Source of the DNA: Candidatus Methanoperedens sp.
GTDB taxonomy: Archaea > Halobacteriota > Methanosarcinia > Methanosarcinales > Methanoperedenaceae
DNA: 64,000 bases
NCBI GenBank assembly: GCA_027460525.1
Contig: JAPZAS010000019.1
Coordinates: forward strand, 1-64,000
Direction of reading: 5' to 3'
Made by a program: the position numbers and the translations under genes
Shown: positions 16,950-26,124 of the stretch, piece after piece
Layout of the letters: each line of letters opens with the position of its first letter
How positions within the stretch are numbered: position 1 is the stretch's first letter
Notes under the pieces: generated by a model
Databases searched by the model: none
Told to the model about the DNA's origin: nothing
What the model saw: the letters and a program-made list of their open reading frames with translations, nothing else

Positions 16950-18133
16950 ACCAGCTCCTCCCTCAAATCAGCGAATTCGCTCTCAACGAATATCCCCTTT
17001 TCCACTAACTTTGCTTTGGTGATTATTTTCTTAATCGTACTCATAGGAATATCACGCCCTCCATGCCCGAGCATGAAGCCGATAACAGGAACCCGGATAT
17101 CAGTGTTATGAAGGCACGCCTTTACCTCGGTGCACAGGGCGCCTTCGTTCTTGCCGACAGATATATTCTTATCAAGCGTTATAACTACCTTTGCTTTCTT
17201 CAGCGCCGCTCGAATAGCATCGGCTGGGAAAGGTCTGAACGACCTGACCTTGAGAAGACCCACGCTTTCGCCTTCGCTGCGCAGAACATCTATGGTATCC
17301 TTTATCGTGCCGATGACAGACCCCATTGCCATTATCACGATATCGGCGTCATCGAGCATATAGCCGTCGATGAGACCGCCGTAATATCGTCCATATACAT
17401 CCCTGAATTCGTTAGCAACTTCCTCTATCATCTTCAAAGCCACACCCATGGCTTTCTCCTGCTTGTACCGGAACTCTGTGTACGTGCTCGGGTCAGCAAA
17501 GGCACCAAAGGACATTGGGTTCTTGGGATCGAGCATGTTCTCCGGCGAATAAGCAGGCAGGAATTCGTCTGTTATGCTTTGCTCAAGTAAAATGACAGGC
17601 TCGTAAACATGGGAAAGAATGAACCCGTCCATGCATGACATGGCAGGCAGCATAACTTCAGCATCCTCAGCAATCTTATAAAGCTGTGGAACCATGTCCG
17701 CAGACTCCTGCACATCCTCTGCATACAATTGTATCCAGCCCGTATCACGCTGAGAGATGGAGTCCTGCTGGTCGTTCCAGATATTGATGGGAGCGCTCAA
17801 CGCCCTGTTCACCACGGTCATAACAATGGGCAACCTCATGCCTGAGGCATTGAACAGGGCTTCATGCATCAGCGCAAGTCCTTGAGATGTTGTCGAAGAA
17901 TACGTTCTCGCCCCTGCTGCGCTTGCTCCTATCAGAGCTGAGATGGCAGAGAACTCGGATTCTACATTCATGTACGCGCAGTTCATTTCGCCGTCAGCTG
18001 CGAACTGTGCTAAATCCTCCACGATATGCGTCTGCGGGGTTATAGGGTAGGCTGATATCACATTTGGCTTGCAGACCTTGACCGCGTGTGCTACTGCATA
18101 GGAACCTTCCACAACGACCATTCTCTTCCTCAT
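16946..18133 (-). CDS. porA: Pyruvate:ferredoxin oxidoreductase alpha subunit
   Basis: Carries the pyruvate-binding and TPP pyrimidine domains: [32 protein letters not shown], and [21 protein letters not shown] chose the ATG at 18133 ([10 protein letters not shown]) because it overlaps the porD stop as ATGA, like every other junction in this operon; a longer frame from 18172 would run 43 bp into porD. The protein is then 395 residues, the normal size. It acts in the cytoplasm with ferredoxin as electron carrier. Confidence 0.94.
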   Translation of the reverse strand: MRKRMVVVEGSYAVAHAVKVCKPNVISAYPITPQTHIVEDLAQFAADGEMNCAYMNVESEFSAISALIGASAAGARTYSSTTSQGLALMHEALFNASGMRLPIVMTVVNRALSAPINIWNDQQDSISQRDTGWIQLYAEDVQESADMVPQLYKIAEDAEVMLPAMSCMDGFILSHVYEPVILLEQSITDEFLPAYSPENMLDPKNPMSFGAFADPSTYTEFRYKQEKAMGVALKMIEEVANEFRDVYGRYYGGLIDGYMLDDADIVIMAMGSVIGTIKDTIDVLRSEGESVGLLKVRSFRPFPADAIRAALKKAKVVITLDKNISVGKNEGALCTEVKACLHNTDIRVPVIGFMLGHGGRDIPMSTIKKIITKAKLVEKGIFVESEFADLREELV

Positions 18134-18390
18134 TTGCCCTCCAGCACCATTACTATTGCCTTCTTGGGACACTCATTCGCACAGATACCGCAGCCTTTAC
18201 AGTATTCATAGTCGGGTTCATAAAACCCGTTCTCCAATTTATACACGATTCCTTCCGGGCAGTACATTGCACAGATGCCGCATTTGCTGCACAGCTTGTG
18301 GTCAAAAACAGGCATGAATGAACGCCACGCTCCTGTCTTATTGACATTCGTACTTCCGGGTTTGGCTACTGTTTTAATTACCAGTTTCAT
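18130..18390 (-). CDS. porD: Pyruvate:ferredoxin oxidoreductase delta (ferredoxin) subunit
   Basis: An 86-residue two-[4Fe-4S] ferredoxin subunit with motifs [14 protein letters not shown] and [14 protein letters not shown]. The N-terminal [21 protein letters not shown] is typical of PorD. It overlaps porC before it and porA after it by 4 bp each. Confidence 0.95.
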   Translation of the reverse strand: MKLVIKTVAKPGSTNVNKTGAWRSFMPVFDHKLCSKCGICAMYCPEGIVYKLENGFYEPDYEYCKGCGICANECPKKAIVMVLEGK

Positions 18391-18932
18391 CGCTGCGCCT
18401 CCATCAGGTCGTAGGCTGCCTGGATAGCTTTCGCATTGTTTTCTCCCACTTTTCCAGGGAAACGCTCCATAACAGCATTTTTTATGGATTCAGGTCTTAT
18501 AAGACCGCTCACGCCTGCAAATGCTCCTACCAGCGTGGTATTGACGATGGGTTTTCCTATTATATCCATCGCAAGCTTTGTGGCATCAAGTGTTTTAACT
18601 CTGGCTTTTGTATTCAGGTTGAAGGATTCCGGGCTTTTTTCGGTGTTTATGAGAATAATCCCTTCGGGTTTTGCCCCTGCGGCAACATTAACTACATCCA
18701 CGAGGGTGGCATCCTGGACTATCACATAGTCGGGTTCGTATATCTGGCTCCTTAAACGTATGGGCTTATCATTTAAGCGCACAAAAGCCATCACAGGAGC
18801 ACCTCTTCTTTCCACGCCAAATGCGGGGAAAGCCTGGCTGTATTTCCCATCCTCAAAGGCAGCCACTGCTAAAAGTTCAGCCGCTGTTACGGAACCCTGT
18901 CCGCCGCGGCCGTGTATTCGTATTTCCTTCAT
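18387..18932 (-). CDS. porC: Pyruvate:ferredoxin oxidoreductase gamma subunit
   Basis: A 181-residue gamma subunit, starting [20 protein letters not shown], the conserved family N-terminus. A longer frame begins at 18986, but the ATG at 18932 has a GGAG site a few bases upstream and matches the family start. Gene order is porC-porD-porA-porB, all linked by ATGA overlaps. A perfect 20-bp palindrome sits 18 bp upstream. Confidence 0.94.
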   Translation of the reverse strand: MKEIRIHGRGGQGSVTAAELLAVAAFEDGKYSQAFPAFGVERRGAPVMAFVRLNDKPIRLRSQIYEPDYVIVQDATLVDVVNVAAGAKPEGIILINTEKSPESFNLNTKARVKTLDATKLAMDIIGKPIVNTTLVGAFAGVSGLIRPESIKNAVMERFPGKVGENNAKAIQAAYDLMEAQR

Positions 18933-18949
18933 TTTTTCTCCGAGAAAGA

Positions 18950-18969
18950 CCCCGTATTTAAATACGGGG
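18950..18969. promoter_or_regulatory. Perfect 20-bp palindrome upstream of the por operon
   Basis: Each half is CCCCGTATTT or its complement AAATACGGGG. It lies 18 bp before the porC start codon. The same 20 bases occur at 29914-29933 inside the sugar-phosphate mutase gene. It could be an operator for por, a small mobile palindrome, or both. Confidence 0.55.
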
Positions 18970-19084
18970 AATATTTTAATAATCAATCGTGACGGATGTA
19001 TCCAAAAATTGCACTAAGGTATTTAATCTTTACTGAGAGCTTTAAAGTTTATTCATAAACTATATGTGATTTAGAAACGTAATA

Positions 19085-20368
19085 ATGAAGTTCAATATGA
19101 CAGATGACAAACTTTTAATCACCGAACTTGTGCTTACCGCGCACCTTTACAACCAGTCAGATAAGCTTGGCGTGGACGACCTCCCGCAGAAAATACGAAA
19201 GCACTACTGGGATGAGAAAGAGAAAACTGTAAAGCGTCCGATCTACGTCACCGAAGGCGATATAAGAAGTATCTATGGTCTTGAAAATGTAAAGAGCAGC
19301 ACAAAAACACTGCCCTTCCTCGAGTTCGAGGAGTTCGGCTCGCAAATAAAACTCACTGTTTTCGACCTCGCTGCAAAATGGCTTGCAAAGCATCCTGAGG
19401 CGATTGAAGACATCAATAAGAACCCTGTGCTGGCATCTTTTTTTGAGAGCTATGACTCGCTTCCCGTAAGCTATGAAAAAGCAAAAGCTACCAATACTCC
19501 GAAAGAAAGCGGAAGAGAGTGGATAATGTCCCTTATCAAGAGCATAGAATCCGAAAAGGGCTCAGAGGAGATGCTAAAGCTCGCTCATATCGTGGCACCC
19601 GAAGATATCAGGCAGAACCTGAAAGACCTTGTCCTCACAGAGGAACAGGAAAATGAGATTGAGAAAATCGCCAAGGCAATCCAGTACCGCGACTACCTGA
19701 AGCGGATAGGTCTTCGGGAGATTGGAAAACTCTTATTCGTAGGTCCCCCGGGTACGGGTAAAACCTCGGTTGCGCGAGCCCTTAGCGGGCGGCTTGGGAT
19801 TCCTATGGTCGAGGTAAAGCTCTCACAGATAGCAGACCAGTACCTCGGTGAAACAGCCAAGAACATCGACAGGGTTTTTGAGCTTGCAAAAAAGCTTAAC
19901 CCATGCATCCTTTTCATTGATGAGTTCGATTTCGTGGCAAAAGCCCGTGCTACGGATGAGCATGCTGCATTAAAGAGGGCTGTGAATACGCTGCTGAAAG
20001 CCATAGACGAAATAAGCCTTGTGGAGCACGGCGTTCTTCTTATCGGCGCAACGAACCATCCCACAATACTCGACCATGCCGCATGGAGGCGGTTTGATGA
20101 GATCGTGGAGTTCACCCTGCCTGATAAGGACATGAGGAAAAAGATACTTGATATCGTGATCCGTGATATCGAGGGCAGCTTTAATACAGAGGAGATTGCC
20201 TCGAAAACAGAGGGATACTCTGGTTCCGACCTGCGCATGATTGTAAGGGAAGCAGTGCTTAACGGGCTTATTACAGAGAGAACAATCCTGACACAGGAAG
20301 ATTTACTTCGCGGAATAACCGAGTTCAATAAAAGGATTCCGCTAAAGACGATGGATGAAACTAAATGA
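19085..20368 (+). CDS. AAA family ATPase
   Basis: A 427-residue protein with about 170 residues of unrecognised N-terminal domain and a single AAA module. Walker A is GPPGTGKT (residues 220-227), Walker B is LFIDEFDF (276-283), sensor 1 is GATNHP, and the arginine region is WRRFDEIVEF. A C-terminal helical lid reads TEGYSGSDLRMIVREA. The ATPase resembles proteasome-activating/Cdc48-like AAA proteins, but the N-terminal domain lacks the PAN coiled coil. It is probably a protein-remodelling ATPase with an unknown substrate. Its stop codon is followed at once by a hairpin array. Confidence 0.85.
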   Translation: MKFNMTDDKLLITELVLTAHLYNQSDKLGVDDLPQKIRKHYWDEKEKTVKRPIYVTEGDIRSIYGLENVKSSTKTLPFLEFEEFGSQIKLTVFDLAAKWLAKHPEAIEDINKNPVLASFFESYDSLPVSYEKAKATNTPKESGREWIMSLIKSIESEKGSEEMLKLAHIVAPEDIRQNLKDLVLTEEQENEIEKIAKAIQYRDYLKRIGLREIGKLLFVGPPGTGKTSVARALSGRLGIPMVEVKLSQIADQYLGETAKNIDRVFELAKKLNPCILFIDEFDFVAKARATDEHAALKRAVNTLLKAIDEISLVEHGVLLIGATNHPTILDHAAWRRFDEIVEFTLPDKDMRKKILDIVIRDIEGSFNTEEIASKTEGYSGSDLRMIVREAVLNGLITERTILTQEDLLRGITEFNKRIPLKTMDETK

Positions 20369-20707
20369 AAAACTTTAAGAAAGTTTTATCAAAAACTGTT
20401 GCGTCAGTTTACACCGCGCAACCGTCACGTCAGTTGACGCCGTACGACTGTCACGCCAGTCGATTGCGTATCCACGTATTGCTATGCAATACGTGTGTGC
20501 GCCCTCAAGGGGCGCGACCCTTGACGTATGGCTTCGCCATACGTAAACCTTTAAGAAAGGTTTATCAAACGACAGGTATGCTTCGCATACCTGAACACCA
20601 CGTAAACCGGGGTATCGGTTTACGTGGACACGCCCTCCCGAGGCGTGTCTCGGGACAGGTATGCGAAGCATACCTGAACACCGCATAAAGCGAGGTGTCG
20701 CTTTATG
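20369..20707 (+). repeat. Hairpin array A, ending on the ATG of the MBL hydrolase gene
   Basis: The array begins on the base after the AAA ATPase stop and ends on the next gene's ATG. In order it contains AAAACTTT/AAAGTTTT (20369-20387); several variable hairpins, including CGTATGGC/GCCATACG; AAACCTTT/AAAGGTTT (20545-20563); GGTATGC/GCATACC (20575-20591); CACGTAAACCG/CGGTTTACGTG (20599-20626); GACACGCC/GGCGTGTC (20627-20649); GGTATGC/GCATACC (20658-20674); and last CATAAAGCGA, loop GGTG, TCGCTTTATG (20684-20707). The last hairpin places GAGGTG at its loop and the start codon in its 3' arm. Confidence 0.85.
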
Positions 20708-21445
20708 AAAATAACGCTGCTCGGGACAGGCGATGCCGTGGGGACGCCAAAGCTTGGGTGTTCCTGTCCTGCATGCCTGGATGCACTGGCTGGAGGATTG
20801 AGTAGAAGGCTTCGTTTTTCCATACTGGTTGAATCGGAAAGCAAAAGAGTGCTGATCGATACAAGCCCCGACCTTCGATGGCAGCTTTTGAAAAAAGGCA
20901 TAAGCCGCGTTGATGGTGTGATCTGGACGCACCCTCATTACGACCATTATGCAGGTTTTGGGGATTTTCACCGGATACAGAATGGCGTGAATGTGTACGG
21001 TCTTAAAAATACACTTGACTATATATTGAACTACCTGTCTTTCATGAAGCCGAAAAGGCATGATGTACGATTCTATATTCCTTTTGAGCTGATCGGTATT
21101 AACATAACGCTGGTGGAAGTCAGGCACCCCCCGCTTCTCGAATCTGCCGGTGTTATTCTCACTGATGGGAAAAGCAAGATTGTGATAACAGGGGATACAG
21201 CCAGGGATATCCCGGAAAAAAGCATCGAACTGATGTTTAAACCTGACCTCCTTATTGCAGACGCCATAATCCCGCCGAGGGCAAGAATACCCAAACATAT
21301 GAATGCCAAAGAAGCGATGGAACTGGCGTCGGAATTGGAGGCGAAAAAAGTTGTGCTTACCCATTTAAGCCATCTTTTTCCACCCCATGATGAATCTGTT
21401 AAAGAATGGCCTCTGGGGTATGACGGGATGGAATTTGTGTTTTAA
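20705..21445 (+). CDS. PhnP-like metallo-beta-lactamase phosphodiesterase
   Basis: A 246-residue MBL-fold protein. The N-terminus, LLGTGDAVGTPKLGCSCPAC, has the cysteine pair and GTG-x-x-x-G-x-P motif of PhnP-type phosphoribosyl cyclic phosphate diesterases and their relatives. The metal motif is THPHYDHYAG, followed by GDTARD and THLSH. It is likely to hydrolyse a cyclic phosphate or other phosphodiester, with the substrate unknown; no phosphonate genes are nearby. Its start codon lies inside the last hairpin of array A, which suggests translational control. Confidence 0.85.
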   Translation: MKITLLGTGDAVGTPKLGCSCPACLDALAGGLSRRLRFSILVESESKRVLIDTSPDLRWQLLKKGISRVDGVIWTHPHYDHYAGFGDFHRIQNGVNVYGLKNTLDYILNYLSFMKPKRHDVRFYIPFELIGINITLVEVRHPPLLESAGVILTDGKSKIVITGDTARDIPEKSIELMFKPDLLIADAIIPPRARIPKHMNAKEAMELASELEAKKVVLTHLSHLFPPHDESVKEWPLGYDGMEFVF

Positions 21446-21566
21446 GATTGTTATGCAGAAACTATATTATATCCACCAACTATCTGGTTTATGCTTCTTC
21501 TAACTCAAAGAATGCGAATTAAGCTCTTGGGGAGGCAGGAAGTTAAAATCAAAGCAAGGTATTAAA

Positions 21567-22139
21567 ATGGAAACAACCCCTACAAATGAAACGCCTATAA
21601 ATGTCAATGTAAAGGATATGACAGAGAACTCAAAAAATGTTAATGCCACTCTAAAAGTGATCGAGATAGGAGAGGTAAAGGACATACAATCAAAATTCGG
21701 TGCCAAGCGGGTCTGTGAAGTAAAAGTTGCAGATGCAACCGCAAGTATCCTGTTATCGTTATGGGATGACCAGATTGGAAAAATAGCAGCCGGGGACACG
21801 ATTTCAATCCAGAACGGCTACATTTCGGTAGTCAGGAATTCTATGAGACTGAACATAGGAAAATACGGGAAGATGCTATTGTCCGAAGAGCCGATTACAG
21901 AAGTCAATACCGAAATCAATATGTCGGATAAGCATGTGGAGCAGCCTGAACGGAAACGCAGCGGCGGATTCGGGCGTGGTGGGGGAGGCGGAGGAGGCGG
22001 CGGATACGGCAGCATGTACGGCAGCGGAGAACGCGATTTCGGTTCATTCAGGCGCGGCGGATATGGAGGCGGAGGAGGAGGCGGACGCGGAGGCGGGCGA
22101 GATTCAAGGGACAAAAGAGGCGGGCGGGGAAGAAGGTAA
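21567..22139 (+). CDS. OB-fold single-stranded DNA/RNA-binding protein with RGG tail
   Basis: A 190-residue protein. Residues 10-105 form one OB fold of the archaeal SSB/SOSS-B type (VKDMTENSKNVNATLKVIEI, then ASILLSLWDDQIGKI and GDTISIQNGYISV). The remaining tail is rich in Gly and Arg, with GGGGG runs and RGG-like units, replacing the acidic tail of bacterial SSB. It probably binds single-stranded nucleic acid in repair or replication. The tail's repetitive DNA gives long meaningless frames on the other strand. Confidence 0.87.
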   Translation: METTPTNETPINVNVKDMTENSKNVNATLKVIEIGEVKDIQSKFGAKRVCEVKVADATASILLSLWDDQIGKIAAGDTISIQNGYISVVRNSMRLNIGKYGKMLLSEEPITEVNTEINMSDKHVEQPERKRSGGFGRGGGGGGGGGYGSMYGSGERDFGSFRRGGYGGGGGGGRGGGRDSRDKRGGRGRR

Positions 22140-22202
22140 AACCCTCTTTTCCTCTTTTTTTTATTAACGCTTTTTATAGTCAGCAGTAATATATAGTAAC
22201 TG

Positions 22203-23072
22203 ATGCTTGAAAGTATTTCAGATACATTTCTTTCCACCACAAACAAAGAATTTCGGGTTCTTATTGCCATCGAGAACAAAATGAAATTCTATGAATGGGT
22301 TCCGCTGGAAGAACTGGTCTGTTTTACAAATTACGACATAAAAGACGTTGAATACATCCTTTCCACTCTTGCAAAAAACAAACTTATCCACAGGAACATC
22401 CGTGCTTATGAAGGATACCGGATCTATTTTGAGGCTTATGACCTCTTAGCCCTGAACGCGTTTGTGAAACGCGGCACCATAAATGCAATGGGCGACGCAA
22501 TCGGGGCAGGGAAGGAATCGCATGTATACGAGGCTACAGGCGGCATAATTGACAGGCACGTTATAATAAAGTTCCACAGGGAAGGGAAGACGAGCTTCAA
22601 GCAGGTCAGGACAAAAAGGGAATATGTGGGGGAGAGAAAACATCTTTCATGGCTGTATGCCTCGCGCCTTGCAGCGAAAAGGGAACACGATGCCCTTAGC
22701 ACCCTTTATCCCGAAGTAAGCGTTCCGGAGCCTATTGATTATAACAGGCATGCCATCGTAATGTCGGTTGCAAAAGGGCAGCAGCTTGCCCACACTAAAA
22801 TAAACGAACCCGGCTGGTATCTGGATGAGATACTGGGCGAGGTAAGAAAAGCATACAAACTCGGCATAATACATGGAGACCTGAGCGAATTCAATATATT
22901 TGTAAGCCCCGAAGGCGCCGAGATTATAGACTGGCCGCAGTACATAACCCCTGCTCATATTAATGCCAGGGAGTTGCTCAGGCGAGACGTAGACAACGTC
23001 TTAAGTTTTTTTAACAGGAAATACAGGATTAAAAGAGATGCGCTGGAGGTAATGAACAACATAGTGACCTGA
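22203..23072 (+). CDS. rio2: RIO2 family serine kinase/ATPase
   Basis: A 289-residue RIO2 protein needed in small ribosomal subunit maturation. An N-terminal winged helix (about residues 1-90) precedes the kinase fold. The ATP loop is GAGKESHVYEA, the catalytic loop HGDLSEFNIFV and the metal-binding loop IIDWPQYI. All RIO2 marks are in place and the length is usual for archaea. DUF460 follows after 3 bp. Confidence 0.95.
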   Translation: MLESISDTFLSTTNKEFRVLIAIENKMKFYEWVPLEELVCFTNYDIKDVEYILSTLAKNKLIHRNIRAYEGYRIYFEAYDLLALNAFVKRGTINAMGDAIGAGKESHVYEATGGIIDRHVIIKFHREGKTSFKQVRTKREYVGERKHLSWLYASRLAAKREHDALSTLYPEVSVPEPIDYNRHAIVMSVAKGQQLAHTKINEPGWYLDEILGEVRKAYKLGIIHGDLSEFNIFVSPEGAEIIDWPQYITPAHINARELLRRDVDNVLSFFNRKYRIKRDALEVMNNIVT

Positions 23073-23075
23073 TTT

Positions 23076-25049
23076 ATGCCAGAAAAAGTGATTTTCGGGA
23101 TAGATATAGCAAAAGGCTCTCTCCGGGCAAAAGAAAAGCCTGGATATGCCGTTGTAATACTCAAGGGCGGCGAAGCCCTGCATCACCGCATGGTGAGCAT
23201 TCATAAATTCCTGAGGATGGCATGGAAAGAAAAACCTGCGTTAATCGCGGTTGATAATATTTTTGAGCTCGCCTCTGATAAGCACGACCTTGTTTCTTTC
23301 CTCCAGAAATTGCCCTCTGATACGAAACTGGTTCAGGTAACAGGAGGCGAGAAACTTGAGCCCCTTACAAAACTTGCAAAAGAGCACGGGCTCTCATTCG
23401 ACAGGTTCGACCCCAATGCAGAGGCGCTGGCTTGCGCTCAACTTGCCCAGATGGGTATAGGCTATGAAGTCTCTGCATTCGAGGATAAAACCATAATTAA
23501 AGTGAGCAGGGGGCGCTCCCTCGGGAGGGGAGGATGGAGCCAGAACAGGTACAGGCGCAAAGTGCACGGTCATGTAAGGCAGAAGGCAAGGGAAATAGAG
23601 GATTACCTGAATGAACAATCAAAGCTCAAAGGCTTCACATTCACGCAGAATGTAGTCGAGAGGTTCGGAGGTTACTCAAAATCCGAGTTCCTCGTTAATG
23701 CTCCACGCAGCCTGCTTCATATCGGTTCTGGAAAATATGGCGATGTGCAGGTGAGCGTCAAAAATATAGAACGCGATGCTCTCGTTTTTAAGCCTCTCAA
23801 ATCCAGGAAAAGGGATTATATAATCGTGGGTATAGACCCGGGCACAACAACGGCAGTAGCCGTGCTGACATTAGAGGGAGAGCTGCGGCTGCTTCACAGT
23901 TCAAGAACCATATCAATTCCCGATGTTATTGAAATGGTTGCAGAACAGGGAAGACCGCTTATCATAGCAAGCGATGTGTTCCCCACGCCGAACGCTGTAG
24001 AAAAAATCCGCCGAGCCTTCAACGCTGTATCAGGCTCACCTCAGGATGTGCTCACAGCCGAGGATAAAATTGAGTTTGCGACTCCTTACGGATATTCAAA
24101 CAACCATGAACGCGATGCCATAGCCGCTGCAGTATCTGTGTATCGCAAGAATAAGAATAAGTTCGAACAGATAAAGAAAAAAATACCTCCTGGTGTGGAT
24201 GCGGATGAAGTGATTGCACAGGTTGTGAGGGGTAAGTCTGTAGATGCTGTAATCTCTGGATTTACTAAGAAAGAGATAAAAGAGCCCGAAGTTGAAACAG
24301 TTTCTGAAAAAACCGATTATGAGGTTCTTCGTTTCAAGGAGCAGATTCGAAAATACGAAGAAAGTCTCGAAGGAATGAAAGAATATCAGGACGAATTGAA
24401 AAATGAACTCGCTCTAAAGGATAATAAAATCAGGAAATTAGAAGAACTTGTTGAGAAACAGCGGACTGAGGTATATAAGCAGCTTAAAAAAGAAAAAATA
24501 ATAAAAATCCGCAACAAAGAGATTATGGGTTTGCAGGGCAGGATCAGAGAGAGCAAAAAAATAATTTCAGAGCTCTCCGAGAGGATACATAGACTAAAAC
24601 ATATTCGCAGGCTTGAGATCAGCGGCAGAGTCCTTCCTGTAAAGATAATCTCTTCTTTTACAAAGGACAGCATCCTCAAGACGGAAGAACAGGTTGGAAT
24701 AAAAAAAGATGATATCATACTATTGCGGGATGCAAGCGGAGGCGGCGGCATTACTGCTAAAATGCTTGCCGACCTTGGGGTGGGAGCTGTGATTATCTGC
24801 AATGATATGTCCCATGCGGCAGAAGGGGAACTTTTCGACCTGGGCGTACCTGTTCTAAAAGTAAAGGACGTGAACATCCAGTTTGACGCATCTTTCGAGT
24901 TTGCAGTAATCGATCCTGAGGACATTAAGAATGCGATCGAAGACTGGAATAAAAAAGCGCAAGAACGCAGCATGGCTGCAAAAGAGAAGTGGCTGGAATC
25001 GCTTGTGGATGAGTACAGGAGTGAAAGAAAACGTGAGATAAAAGGATAA
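23076..25049 (+). CDS. DUF460 protein with RNase H-like domains
   Basis: A 657-residue archaeal DUF460 protein. The central region IIVGIDPGTTTAVAVL (about residues 249-264) is the RNase H/RuvC-like nucleotide or metal site, and the N-terminus FGIDIAKGSLRAKEKPGYAVV is a similar degenerate motif. Residues 420-520 form a long charged coiled coil. The function is unknown; the fold suggests a nuclease or nucleic-acid-linked role. It is probably co-transcribed with rio2. Confidence 0.88.
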   Translation: MPEKVIFGIDIAKGSLRAKEKPGYAVVILKGGEALHHRMVSIHKFLRMAWKEKPALIAVDNIFELASDKHDLVSFLQKLPSDTKLVQVTGGEKLEPLTKLAKEHGLSFDRFDPNAEALACAQLAQMGIGYEVSAFEDKTIIKVSRGRSLGRGGWSQNRYRRKVHGHVRQKAREIEDYLNEQSKLKGFTFTQNVVERFGGYSKSEFLVNAPRSLLHIGSGKYGDVQVSVKNIERDALVFKPLKSRKRDYIIVGIDPGTTTAVAVLTLEGELRLLHSSRTISIPDVIEMVAEQGRPLIIASDVFPTPNAVEKIRRAFNAVSGSPQDVLTAEDKIEFATPYGYSNNHERDAIAAAVSVYRKNKNKFEQIKKKIPPGVDADEVIAQVVRGKSVDAVISGFTKKEIKEPEVETVSEKTDYEVLRFKEQIRKYEESLEGMKEYQDELKNELALKDNKIRKLEELVEKQRTEVYKQLKKEKIIKIRNKEIMGLQGRIRESKKIISELSERIHRLKHIRRLEISGRVLPVKIISSFTKDSILKTEEQVGIKKDDIILLRDASGGGGITAKMLADLGVGAVIICNDMSHAAEGELFDLGVPVLKVKDVNIQFDASFEFAVIDPEDIKNAIEDWNKKAQERSMAAKEKWLESLVDEYRSERKREIKG

Positions 25050-25107
25050 ATTTAAGTATTCTGCTGATATGGGGGTAATATCATCATTAATGATAGGAGT
25101 ATTTCAT

Positions 25108-26082
25108 ATGAGATTCAAAAACGCTTCGATTATTGCTGGTATAGTTCTTGCGCTGGTAGCAATATCTTTCCTGCTGACATTGATTCAGCCTGCAATCGCA
25201 CAGGCACCAAATTTTCCTAACAACACCTGTGCTGACTGCCACCGAAGATTGCTTTTTGCGTCAGAGCCGCAAAGACAATTCATAGAAATACGTATCAAGC
25301 ATCTTGAAAGCGGCATTCCCTGTTCCATTGAGTGCCATGCGGATCAACTCAACAAGACCACATCCAGCACCTATGCGCTCTGGTCAATATCCACACACTT
25401 CCTTTTTGGTGTAACATGCGATAAATGTCATGGCGGGAACGCATCTGCGGTTTCAAAGCAAGAAGCACACGTCGGTATTTCAAATGCGAGCATTGCACGT
25501 GCCAATACTCCTGAAATGTGCGGAAAATGCCATGGCTCCCAGCTTGCTGAATTCAAGACCTCAAAGCATTTTGAGATATTAGAATCCACTGGTGAAATGT
25601 TGCCTGCTCCTGCATGTATAACGTGTCATCAGGCACACAGCGTTCACGTGCTGACGGCTTCTGAGATAGAAGATTTTTGCAGCAACTGCCATAATAATAT
25701 AACAGGAATCAACCCTGCTGTTCCCAAAAGAGCGGAAGCGGCATTATTCTCTGTAAATGATTTACAGGTTGAAATTTCAAAAGCCCAAAGCGAAGTCGTA
25801 TCTGCAAATGCATCAGGCAAGGACGTAACCAGAGCCATGGAGGATCTGAACACAGCAAAAGCTATTCTGAAAAATACTGCCTCGGTATGGCACAGATTTA
25901 ATTTGACTTACTTTGAAACCGAAGTCCAGAAAGGCATTGATGATGCCAAGAATGCAGAAAAGATAACGGCTGAAAGCCAAGCAACCCCTCTTCCCACAAA
26001 AGCACCGGGTTTTGAAGGAATCCTGCTTATATCCGGGCTCGTAATGGCATATTACCTGCGCATCCGGAGGAATTCACGGTAA
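25108..26082 (+). CDS. Exported multiheme c-type cytochrome with PGF-type anchor
   Basis: The start is placed at MRFKNASIIAG because a GGAG site lies 8 bases upstream; a longer frame opens at 25069. A signal peptide precedes five CxxCH heme sites (CADCH, CDKCH, CGKCH, CITCH, CSNCH) and one CSIECH, a CX3CH form. A helical region follows. The C-terminus has KAPGFEGILLISGLVMAYYL then basic residues, a PGF-CTERM-like sorting signal. It is the first gene of the respiratory operon and is likely to pass electrons outside the membrane. The next gene is a paralogue with the same layout. Confidence 0.9.
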   Translation: MRFKNASIIAGIVLALVAISFLLTLIQPAIAQAPNFPNNTCADCHRRLLFASEPQRQFIEIRIKHLESGIPCSIECHADQLNKTTSSTYALWSISTHFLFGVTCDKCHGGNASAVSKQEAHVGISNASIARANTPEMCGKCHGSQLAEFKTSKHFEILESTGEMLPAPACITCHQAHSVHVLTASEIEDFCSNCHNNITGINPAVPKRAEAALFSVNDLQVEISKAQSEVVSANASGKDVTRAMEDLNTAKAILKNTASVWHRFNLTYFETEVQKGIDDAKNAEKITAESQATPLPTKAPGFEGILLISGLVMAYYLRIRRNSR

Positions 26083-26124
26083 AATTTAAATGCCGGATTG
26101 ATTATGCAAGGAGCAGGTGATGGA

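Noticed and set aside
20375-21364. A 329-codon frame covering the MBL gene and hairpin array A on the minus strand
   Set aside because: Half is the complement of a clear MBL hydrolase and the rest is palindromic repeat DNA. No domain is recognisable.
21818-22279. A Pro-rich 153-codon frame on the minus strand
   Set aside because: It is the complement of the Gly-rich RGG tail of the SSB-like gene.
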